From JALHNI01 sp965229305 (GTDB lineage: Bacteria > Acidobacteriota > Terriglobia > Bryobacterales > Bryobacteraceae), in contig CBDDIZ010000042.1 of NCBI GenBank assembly GCA_965229305.1, positions 248,001 to 312,000 on the forward strand: a DNA stretch of 64,000 bases, given 5' to 3'. Below the pieces are notes generated by a model, which was given only the letters and a program-made list of their open reading frames with translations, was not told the DNA's origin and searched no databases. Of the stretch, positions 35,275 to 43,350 are shown in pieces. Numbering within the stretch: position 1 is the first letter of the stretch; the number at the start of each line of letters is the position of its first letter. The position numbers and the translations under genes are program-made.

Positions 35275-38200
35275 ATGACGCAAACGATTCAAGAAACGAT
35301 CAAGCAACTCCACGGCTCGCTACGAGACTATATCGAAGCGACATACCACATTAGCGCGTCAGCCCTGATCGAACAGAGAAAAGAGCTTCTCGACCGTCCC
35401 GGTGTCATCCACCAGATCCCTTACCTTGAATCCACCCCACGCTATCAGAGCGGCGAGCGGTTCGCCGCAATCAAGGGACTGCCCCCCGCTGCGCTCAAAG
35501 CCTACTCCGTTCTTGCCAAACCCTCGGGCAGTCTGCCTGCGTTGCTATACGACCCGCCCTACAAACACCAATCCGAGGCCATCCGGCACACCCTTGCCGA
35601 GGGAAAGAACCTTCTCGTAATGACCGGAACGGGCTCCGGTAAGACAGAATCGTTCCTGCTCCCGATTATGGGAAAGCTTGCGCGCGAAGCGCAGGAGCGT
35701 CCTTCGGATTTTCGCCAGCAATCCGCAATCCGCGCCCTGATTCTCTACCCAATGAATGCGCTCGTGAACGACCAGTTGGGTCGTTTGCGTGCGCTCTTCA
35801 GCGATCCGCGCATCGTGACGTTGTTTAAGGAGTGGGCGGGCCGCCCACCTCGCTTTGCCAGATACACTAGCCGCACTCCCTATGCGGGAATCCGAACGCG
35901 CGAAAAAGACTCGGGCAAGCTGAAAGCCTTCGACGACTTCTATGTCGAAATACAGCGCCGCGCGCAAGGACCCGCGTCTGATGAGCAGGAGCAAGCGCGG
36001 AAACTTCTGGCCGATCTGAAGGCGCGAGGCAAATGGCCCGCAAAGCCTGACTTGCCCGCATGGTTCGGAGCGAAGGGAACGGAATGGCAAGATCGCACTA
36101 CCGGGGCGTTCCGCCGCGCCATTACGCTACTCGATGACGTGGAGCTTCTGACCCGCAGCGAGGTTCAGGTTTCGCCGCCCGATCTGCTGGTGACGAACTA
36201 TTCGATGCTCGAATACATGCTCATGCGGCCTATCGAGAGGCCTATTTTCGATCAGACCAAGGCCTGGTTGGAGCAGAACCCATCGGAGAAGTTCCTGGTG
36301 GTCCTGGATGAAGCGCACCTTTACCGAGGTGCGGCTGGCGCGGAGGTCGGGCTCCTGCTGAGACGACTGCGAGACCGGCTGAACATTCCGCCGGAGCGTA
36401 TGCAAGCCATCTGCGCCACGGCGAGCTTTAAGGATGCAGACTACGCGCCGTTGTTCGGCGGGCAACTGACTGGACTTCCAGCGAATACCTTCGTGCCTAT
36501 ACAAGGCGAATTCGCATGGAGGCCGCACGCGGCGCAAGGAACCAAACGCGACTCGGAGATTCTCGCGGCAGTTGATTTGGTCAAGTTCTATAGTCTGGAC
36601 AATGATGAGGAACGTGCTGAAATGCTGGGTCCGCTGTGGGATTACCGGCACGTACCAAGCGTCGGCACCCTGGAATCGCGTCTTTATCAAGCCCTATCGG
36701 AATTCCCTCCTTTGGGTCTTCTCATCAACAACACCATGAAGCAGGCACGGCCAGTCGCCGATCTTGGCCATGAGTTGTTTCCCGATGTTCCCCGCACGCA
36801 GGCCGATGCCGCCGCGACCGTATTGATGGCGCTTGGAAGCATTGCGCGGACAGACCCTAAAGCACCAGGCCTCCTGCCTTGCCGCATCCACAACTTCTTT
36901 CGTGGCCTTGCGGGATTGTGGGTCTGCATGGACTCTTCATGCAGCGAAGTCGCCGAAGAAGAACGCAACGGCATTTGCGGCAAGATGTTTAGCCAGCCGC
37001 GCGAACGCTGCGAATGCGGTGCCCGCGTTCATGAACTGTATACATGCAGGTTCTGCGGTACAGCGTATGCCCGCGCCTATACCGATGACGTAGACAGTCC
37101 TTCTGCACTTTGGTCTGAGCCCGGTCGGCGCTTGCGGATGGATGAAGGTGAATCGAGTCCCTTACTTCCCCTCGATATGCTTCTGGAGGAACCGAATCAG
37201 GCGCGGCCCCCAGAGCCCGCGGATTACGACCTCGAAACCGGACGCGTGAACCCGAACCAGCACGGCCCTCGCATGCGGACTGTGTATTTGCGACCCGATC
37301 GTACAACGCCGCCGGTCGATGATGATGGCGATGTCGATCAGAGCCTGGAAGCGCGCGGTCAATTCATTCCGTGCGCATGCTGTGGAAAGACCGCCCGGTT
37401 TGGGAAAACGACCGTACAAGACCACCAAACCAAAGGCGATCAACCCTTCCAGGCACTTGTTGCAAAACAGATTCAGATCCAGCCACCAAATTCGAGCAAG
37501 CCGAGCCGTTTCGCTCCGCTTCGCGGACGTAAAGTCCTGGTCTTTTCGGACTCGCGGCAGGTTGCCGCGCGCCTCGCGCCGAACCTCCAGATGTACTCGA
37601 CCAGGGATTCGCTGAGATCGCTCATCGCCTGGGGATACAAGCGGCTTGAGACCGTCGCGCCGATCAAACCCTTGTTGAGTCTTGACGATCTCTACTTGGC
37701 AATTTTGCTGGCATCCAAGAAACTCAGTGTGCGCCTCAGGCCCGAACTGAAAGATGCCGAAAGCTTTGCCGCCGAAGACACCGTTGAACTCGCAGTGACA
37801 GAAGGCGCTGCCGATACCGACTACGGGCTACTCTTTCTACTCACCAAAATACGCTCGGAGAATCCCCCGCAGGCGCTTCTCGAAGACATCGTGACAACCG
37901 TTGCCGATCCGTTTTTGGGGCTTGAGGCGCTGGCCCTTGCCTCGATCTGCGAGCGCAGCGAGTTGACCGCGAAACTGAAGAAGCTTCCAAACATCCCCGG
38001 ATTGGCAGAGACTCCCGAAAGCAAAGTGGCTCTCGCACGCGCGTGGCTCAGGTGTTGGCGCAACAACGGGTTCTGGCTCAGCCGAATGCCGACCTCGTGG
38101 TGGAACCGCCCAAGTACCCAGGGCGTGACAATCAAGGGCAAGAAGGGCAAGGGCAAGTTTGATGCCATGGACAATGTCATAAAGGACAAGGCAGCCCGAA

Positions 38201-40830
38201 AGTTCTTTAACGAAAAATGGACACCGGAGCTTCTGTCCTTTTTCACCACTGACATGGGCGGAGAATTTCAACTCCGTGGCGGAGAACTTTCGCTGCTCTT
38301 CGATGGCGCATGGGTTCGTTGCACGACCTGCAAGTCGGTTCACCGACCTGTACCGGGCATCATGCACTGCCTCGACTGCACCAGTACCGACATCGCGGCT
38401 CTTGATCCTGAAAGTGATCCGGTATTTCTGGCACGCAAAGGCTATTACCGAAGCCCAGTGATGGCCGCACTTGGTAATCCGCCGCAAGAGCCCATGGCGC
38501 TCATCGCCGCCGAGCACACCGCGCAACTCAACGCACCGCAGAATGAGGACATTTTTTCCAAAGCCGAAGAGAACGAGTTACTGTTTCAGGATGTTGCGCC
38601 CGCACTGGGCAAAGAAGCACGCCGCGCCACGGCCATTGACGTGCTGTCGAGCACGACGACCATGGAGGTCGGTATCGACATTGGCGCACTATCGGGTGTC
38701 GCACTTCGCAATATGCCGCCGGGCCGAGCAAACTATCAACAGCGCTCGGGCCGCGCCGGACGACGAGGAAATGCCGTTGCAACTGTTGTCGCCTTCGGGA
38801 GTGCAGACAGTCACGATGAACACTACTTCGCCGAGCCCGATGGAATGATCCGTGGGGATGTGATCGACCCGAAGCTCACGCTCGACAACCGCGAAATCAC
38901 CCGACGCCACATTCGAGCATTCCTGCTACAGAACTATCACCAGGATCGCCTGCCCAATGTGGACACAACGCAGCGCCACGACCTGTTCTCCGTACTCGGG
39001 AGCGTGTCAGAATTTCGTTCGGATAAGTCCATTCTCAACATTCACGACCTCAAAGAATGGCTTTCAGACAATGAGCAATCGCTTCGCGACCGGGTTGCAT
39101 CCTGGATACCAATTGAACTCTCAAAGCAGGATCGCGATATTTTGCTCGGCGAACTCAAGAAGGATTGCATTGCCGCCATCACTGAGGCGATTGCAGCCCT
39201 CCCGTCAGAGAAACAAAACGACGCTCCAACGGAAGACGATGACCTTTCCGAAGATTCTCCCGAAGAGGATGAGGAGAATCCGACGCAGGCCCCCAACAGC
39301 GGCCAATTGCTGGACCGCCTGCTGTATCGCGGCGTGCTTCCCCGGTATGCGTTTCCGACCGACGTTGCTACGTTCCACGTTTTCGATAGCGCGCGGTCAA
39401 ACCGGTTCCGGCCCATTATGCGTTTCGCTCCGTCCCAAGGGCTGCCGATTGCACTGACGCAATATGCCCCAGGCAAGCAAATCTGGATCTCGGGGAAATG
39501 CTATGTCTCGGGCGCAGTGTATTCCGTGATGCCGGACGAACGGTTCCGCGCGTGGGAAGCAAAGAGACTCTACTGCGAATGCAATGCGTGCGGATTTGCG
39601 CGCACGTTCAACATCGGTGAGATCCAGCGCGGCGACAAACAGGATTGCCCGGCTTGTGGATCGGCAAATACCTTTGGCGAAGCCAAGTACTGGCTCCGGC
39701 CTCCTGGCTTTGCGCATCCCGTCGAAGTAGAAGCAGTCACCTCGCCCGACGATATGCCCGAGACCAGCTACGCAACGCGCGCAAAGCTGACCATGCAGAC
39801 ACCTTCCGAGGAGACGAAGTGGACGGAGGTCAACACTCGCATCCGCGTCCTGAAGGAGCGCAAGCACCTTCTCGTATCCAACACTGGGCCAAAGCGCGAG
39901 GGTTATTCCTATTGCGTGAAGTGCGGACGCATCGAAGCGAGCAGTGAACAAACGCCGCTTCTTTCCGCAACACACCGTAAGCCGTACCCAGACGAAAAAC
40001 AGCCCAACTGCGAAGGGGCAGGGACCACGCGGCACATTGTGCTCGGAACGGATTTCATTACCGACATTGCCCTCTTCTCGATGAGCGTTGAAGCGCCCCT
40101 TCGCTTAAGGCCCGGCCAGTATCCCACCGATGTCGCTCTGCGTACGGTGAGTGAGGCGCTGGCGAAAGCAGCCAGCCAGATCCTGGAAATCGAACCCGGC
40201 GAACTGATGGCCGAATATCGCCCTTCACTCACCGCTGAGGGCAAGGAAGGGCTGAAGGCCGAGATCTTTCTATATGACACGTTGCCGGGCGGTGCCGGGT
40301 TCGCCAGTCAGTTGGTCGATTGCGGCAAGGAACTGTTTCAGCGTGCCCTCAAGCTGATGACGACCTGCCCCGAGAACTGCGACGCGTCCTGTTACCGGTG
40401 CCTTCGCAGCTTCAAGAACAAGATCGAGCACCGCCTACTGGACCGACATGTTGGTGCAGAACTGGTGGAGTACCTGCTCACGAATCATTTGCCTGAATTC
40501 GATGCGGCGAGGCTTCGCAATTCGACTACGCTTCTTTACAACGACCTTCTCAGACAAGGCCTGGATGGTATCGCCTTTAAGGCCGACGCAAAGATAACTA
40601 TCGCCGGGGCGGGCCAAGTGTCCGTGCCGATTCTCGCCACCACGGATAGCGGCACGCGCATGATAGTAGCGCTTTCCGCGCCGCTGACTAACGATCACCC
40701 GGCAGCGCCTTCGCTCAAAGACCTGCCGGTTCCGATGGATGACCCGGAGCTCATCGTAGTGAACGAACTCCTGGTTCGGGGCAATCTTCCTGCTGCGACC
40801 CGCGATGTCAGGCAGCGCTTGGGAGTTTAA
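35275..40830 (+). CDS. druE: Druantia DruE-type helicase (DUF1998), 1851 aa
   Basis: A very large superfamily-2 helicase. Walker A TGTGSGKT has its lysine at 123, and the DEAH box is at 345-348. Motif VI is QRSGRAGRR (1156-1164), preceded by a STTTMEVGIDIG motif IV/V region. The C-terminal DUF1998 region carries the YDTLPGGAGFA segment and a four-Cys cluster (C1698, C1702, C1706, C1709). Several further CxxC pairs between 525 and 650 and near 1420-1470 suggest more zinc sites. This is the hallmark of DruE, common to all Druantia types, expected to translocate on DNA. Next to druA it gives the Druantia assignment. Confidence 0.9.
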   Translation: MTQTIQETIKQLHGSLRDYIEATYHISASALIEQRKELLDRPGVIHQIPYLESTPRYQSGERFAAIKGLPPAALKAYSVLAKPSGSLPALLYDPPYKHQSEAIRHTLAEGKNLLVMTGTGSGKTESFLLPIMGKLAREAQERPSDFRQQSAIRALILYPMNALVNDQLGRLRALFSDPRIVTLFKEWAGRPPRFARYTSRTPYAGIRTREKDSGKLKAFDDFYVEIQRRAQGPASDEQEQARKLLADLKARGKWPAKPDLPAWFGAKGTEWQDRTTGAFRRAITLLDDVELLTRSEVQVSPPDLLVTNYSMLEYMLMRPIERPIFDQTKAWLEQNPSEKFLVVLDEAHLYRGAAGAEVGLLLRRLRDRLNIPPERMQAICATASFKDADYAPLFGGQLTGLPANTFVPIQGEFAWRPHAAQGTKRDSEILAAVDLVKFYSLDNDEERAEMLGPLWDYRHVPSVGTLESRLYQALSEFPPLGLLINNTMKQARPVADLGHELFPDVPRTQADAAATVLMALGSIARTDPKAPGLLPCRIHNFFRGLAGLWVCMDSSCSEVAEEERNGICGKMFSQPRERCECGARVHELYTCRFCGTAYARAYTDDVDSPSALWSEPGRRLRMDEGESSPLLPLDMLLEEPNQARPPEPADYDLETGRVNPNQHGPRMRTVYLRPDRTTPPVDDDGDVDQSLEARGQFIPCACCGKTARFGKTTVQDHQTKGDQPFQALVAKQIQIQPPNSSKPSRFAPLRGRKVLVFSDSRQVAARLAPNLQMYSTRDSLRSLIAWGYKRLETVAPIKPLLSLDDLYLAILLASKKLSVRLRPELKDAESFAAEDTVELAVTEGAADTDYGLLFLLTKIRSENPPQALLEDIVTTVADPFLGLEALALASICERSELTAKLKKLPNIPGLAETPESKVALARAWLRCWRNNGFWLSRMPTSWWNRPSTQGVTIKGKKGKGKFDAMDNVIKDKAARKFFNEKWTPELLSFFTTDMGGEFQLRGGELSLLFDGAWVRCTTCKSVHRPVPGIMHCLDCTSTDIAALDPESDPVFLARKGYYRSPVMAALGNPPQEPMALIAAEHTAQLNAPQNEDIFSKAEENELLFQDVAPALGKEARRATAIDVLSSTTTMEVGIDIGALSGVALRNMPPGRANYQQRSGRAGRRGNAVATVVAFGSADSHDEHYFAEPDGMIRGDVIDPKLTLDNREITRRHIRAFLLQNYHQDRLPNVDTTQRHDLFSVLGSVSEFRSDKSILNIHDLKEWLSDNEQSLRDRVASWIPIELSKQDRDILLGELKKDCIAAITEAIAALPSEKQNDAPTEDDDLSEDSPEEDEENPTQAPNSGQLLDRLLYRGVLPRYAFPTDVATFHVFDSARSNRFRPIMRFAPSQGLPIALTQYAPGKQIWISGKCYVSGAVYSVMPDERFRAWEAKRLYCECNACGFARTFNIGEIQRGDKQDCPACGSANTFGEAKYWLRPPGFAHPVEVEAVTSPDDMPETSYATRAKLTMQTPSEETKWTEVNTRIRVLKERKHLLVSNTGPKREGYSYCVKCGRIEASSEQTPLLSATHRKPYPDEKQPNCEGAGTTRHIVLGTDFITDIALFSMSVEAPLRLRPGQYPTDVALRTVSEALAKAASQILEIEPGELMAEYRPSLTAEGKEGLKAEIFLYDTLPGGAGFASQLVDCGKELFQRALKLMTTCPENCDASCYRCLRSFKNKIEHRLLDRHVGAELVEYLLTNHLPEFDAARLRNSTTLLYNDLLRQGLDGIAFKADAKITIAGAGQVSVPILATTDSGTRMIVALSAPLTNDHPAAPSLKDLPVPMDDPELIVVNELLVRGNLPAATRDVRQRLGV

Positions 40831-40839
40831 GGCGGCGCT

Positions 40840-41544
40840 GTGCTAACGCCGCTTGCACCCATGCCAAGGACGTTCTCATTTCCGCACGGAGCCACCGGCA
40901 TCGAGGTCGGTGATTTCGTGCTGCAAGTCGGAACGGGCAAGGTCGTCGCCCTTGCGAAGGGCCGAGACGAGCATTACACGCTTCACTTCGGCGAGGCCTC
41001 GGGAGTCCTGGACGTTCACCGAACCTGGAAGGACGAAGGCGGCACCATTCGCCATAAGACGGTGTTCGCGATGCTGCATTCAGACATACCGGCAGTGCTG
41101 GACGAACTCGCACCAACCACTCCAGACATCTTCCGTCGCTTCAGAAAACTGCGAGTAGGCTGGATGCATCGCCACGGCATCGGGATCGTGCGTGGGCTTG
41201 AGCCGTTCACGGACGCAGACATCGAAGCAGTCACACGCAAGCGGCCACGGCGTAAACGCATTGTGGTCGATGAAGAGAAGGTCAAAGCGAATATTTTCAT
41301 TCCTGAGTATCTCGATGACGTATGGGATATGACCGACGGTGCGTTTTCGCTCTTCCGGAGAAGCAAGCGGATCGGGATCGGCTTCAAGGTAACTGATGGG
41401 TCTGGCCGGTCGCGACTCTTCTGGTTCAAGCCCACCGACATCACTCTCGTGTTCAAAAAGATGCATCAGCAACTGATTCTGTCCGCTTCCAGATACGCGA
41501 TTCCTCCAGACCGCTATTACGAATTCCATTTCCTTGAGCCGTAG
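40840..41544 (+). CDS. 234-aa accessory gene after druE, family not recognised
   Basis: A 234-aa protein beginning 9 bp after druE (GTG; an ATG at 40861 is possible). It opens with a beta-rich domain (FSFPHGATGIEVGDFVLQVGTG; KGRDEHYTLHFGE), then a charged region rich in Arg/Lys (RKRPRRKRIVVDEEK), and ends LPPDRYYEFHF-like (IPPDRYYEFHFLEP). The basic stretch could contact nucleic acid. I do not recognise a family, and this gene is not part of the standard Druantia set. Tight spacing makes it a candidate extra component. Confidence 0.6.
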   Translation: MLTPLAPMPRTFSFPHGATGIEVGDFVLQVGTGKVVALAKGRDEHYTLHFGEASGVLDVHRTWKDEGGTIRHKTVFAMLHSDIPAVLDELAPTTPDIFRRFRKLRVGWMHRHGIGIVRGLEPFTDADIEAVTRKRPRRKRIVVDEEKVKANIFIPEYLDDVWDMTDGAFSLFRRSKRIGIGFKVTDGSGRSRLFWFKPTDITLVFKKMHQQLILSASRYAIPPDRYYEFHFLEP

Positions 41545-41718
41545 GGCTCCCATGACCAATTTGGAACCAAGATAGGCTCGAATCTCCGAAAGGCAAAGTG
41601 GCGAGCTATTTCTGATATCGGGGAGGCAATCGAGGTTACGCTCCTCATTGCAAACTGATGCTGGGCGATCTATTGACGCAACAGACGAGGCCGTTCAATC
41701 GATCTGCTCGAACTTTCC

Positions 41719-42783
41719 TTAGATGGGTTTGCGAAAGTTTAATGCCGCCGCGATGCCAACTGCAATATTAAAGACCCATATGAACGAAGCAAGGCCGATA
41801 AGCCATTCAAGAGGCTTCGTCGAGAACGCCGGATTTATCCAGACAGTAGTAATCTGCGGAATCGCCAACAAGAGCCCAACGGCAATGCCGATCCAAATTG
41901 CTTTTGCGAGTCGGCCTTGAACGCTGATTGGCAAATCAAATTGCACAGCCGAATCTTCCCCACTGGCTTTCTTGTTAACCGTTAGTACGGCTCGTTCACT
42001 CTTGATCGGCTCCTTGGTTCTGAAGCGAAGCCAATGTCGGTCATAGGGCGAGTCGATTTGCATTGTAGATCCGGTGATGAAGGTCAACGCATCGCCCGAT
42101 AAAGCCGTTTCAAGCTGGTACATGCTCGTCGCTTCACCGGGCAAAAAGTGATCGATTATGAGTTCGTATTCCCTAGCCCCTTGCAACTCATACTGTCCGC
42201 CGCTCATTTCTACGGCAGCCCTGCTATTGAGGTCTTGAACCCCAACCACTTTGTAGAAAGGCCCTGTAGTAGCGAAGTCTGTCCGCGTCAGCAATTGGCC
42301 GACGACATTCTGCCAATCAGAATTGGACACGGATTCAACCACCGACTTCGGATAGTCGCCTACTTCGACCCAGAAAGCTCCAGTTGCAAACTGTGCATCA
42401 CCGCCTTCAGGCCACTTAGGAACCTCCCCCGACCGTCCCTGAATCTCACGGTTGAAAGCAGCAATGTCTGCAGAATATGCGAACTTTCCTACCTTCATCC
42501 GCAGAACCACAAAATCTCCAATCACCGGAGCTTCTAGAGGCGTCGCGAAGCGTATGGGGATGAAATCTACAGGTTTCGTCTTGTCTGACTGATCCAGATA
42601 ACAGATCAGCACTTGGTCCGCTGGGCTGATGCGTCCTGCCTTAACGTGCTCTTGCACAGAATGGGCGAGGTACTTGAGGCGGTACCGAAACGTAATTTCG
42701 CAGTCCCCTGGCGTCGCCATCACACGAACGATGTCGTCGCGATATCGGCGTTGGGCTCCGGACGAGAAGCAGATGAATCGCAT
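41719..42783 (-). CDS. 354-aa protein with C-terminal membrane helices
   Basis: A protein on the opposite strand to the defence run. The N-terminal ~280 residues look soluble and start MRFICFSSGAQRRYRDDIV. Two hydrophobic helices close the protein (AIWIGIAVGLLLAIPQITTVW and WLIGLASFIWVFNIAVGIAAAL). A soluble sensor-like region plus two C-terminal helices is a layout seen in membrane-disrupting defence effectors, but no family is recognised and the resemblance is structural only. It lies inside the inferred element and has its own promoter. Confidence 0.6.
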   Translation of the reverse strand: MRFICFSSGAQRRYRDDIVRVMATPGDCEITFRYRLKYLAHSVQEHVKAGRISPADQVLICYLDQSDKTKPVDFIPIRFATPLEAPVIGDFVVLRMKVGKFAYSADIAAFNREIQGRSGEVPKWPEGGDAQFATGAFWVEVGDYPKSVVESVSNSDWQNVVGQLLTRTDFATTGPFYKVVGVQDLNSRAAVEMSGGQYELQGAREYELIIDHFLPGEATSMYQLETALSGDALTFITGSTMQIDSPYDRHWLRFRTKEPIKSERAVLTVNKKASGEDSAVQFDLPISVQGRLAKAIWIGIAVGLLLAIPQITTVWINPAFSTKPLEWLIGLASFIWVFNIAVGIAAALNFRKPI

Positions 42784-43350
42784 TGATACAATTCTCCCTT
42801 AGACCCTCCGAGGGCCTCGAACTCAATTTGATCATAGCGTCACGAGCGCCGACCCCGGGGGCATCCACTATTTGCAACGAGTGTTACTTGGCCGAAGCGC
42901 TCATTGAGCGCTACCACGAAAACGGGAGAGGGTAGGTTAACATTCGCCAACAGATCGATCTCGCAGCGCTCATATCGGTCTGTTGGTGGTCCACCGGGCT
43001 TAAAAGGACGGGACTTTACGTGCGCTTGTGGACAACCGGGATTTCCACGGGCTTTTAGGTGCGATTTTGGGCATCCGCTCACGGGACCTTGCGTGCGGCA
43101 TCGCGGGACTTTGCGTGCGCTCTCTATATCCTATAGAGCCTGTAGGGGATACCAGTAGTCGGATGGTGTAACGCTGTTGAAATGTTGAAAAGTCTGGGCT
43201 GGTCCGACCGCGCCGCCCCTATGGGCGGGAGAAAGCGGGAGTCCCTCATCATGGAAAGATTTTGCAATCTAAGTGGTGCAATTTTTGTCACACCTCACCA
43301 TCCGGACGCATCTATGAAGAATTGCGGCGAATGCCGTTCGGAGGACAACG
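42784..43350. other. Gene-free region holding the candidate origin and the CHAT gene promoter
   Basis: About 570 bp without a convincing gene. It contains the iterons and DnaA box (42995-43138). From 43140 to 43338 it is AT-richer and holds the promoter zone of the CHAT gene, whose GGAGG ribosome site is at about 43337-43341. The change in context makes this the likely right-hand boundary of the plasmid-like element. Confidence 0.5.
42995..43138. repeat. Iteron-type direct repeats with DnaA box, candidate plasmid origin
   Basis: Direct repeats of form CGGGACTTTGCGTGCG occur at 43009 (CGGGACTTTACGTGCGC), 43048 (CGGGCTTTTAGGTGCGA), 43082 (CGGGACCTTGCGTGCGG) and 43104 (CGGGACTTTGCGTGCGC), with partial copies at 42995 and 43037. 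The last two full copies are 22 bp apart (one helical repeat of two turns). A DnaA-box-like TTGTCCACA lies on the minus strand at 43027-43035. A perfect 7-bp inverted repeat (CTCTATA/TATAGAG, 43122-43138) follows. These are the parts of an iteron plasmid origin that a RepA protein would recognise. Confidence 0.65.

Noticed and set aside
27825..41544. BREX, DISARM or a restriction-modification system
   Set aside because: No PglZ, methyltransferase or restriction nuclease is present; the helicase is DUF1998 DruE type with DUF4338 beside it.
26401..43350. Prophage
   Set aside because: No capsid, portal, terminase, tail or lysis genes are seen; a plasmid RepA and iterons point to a plasmid-like element.
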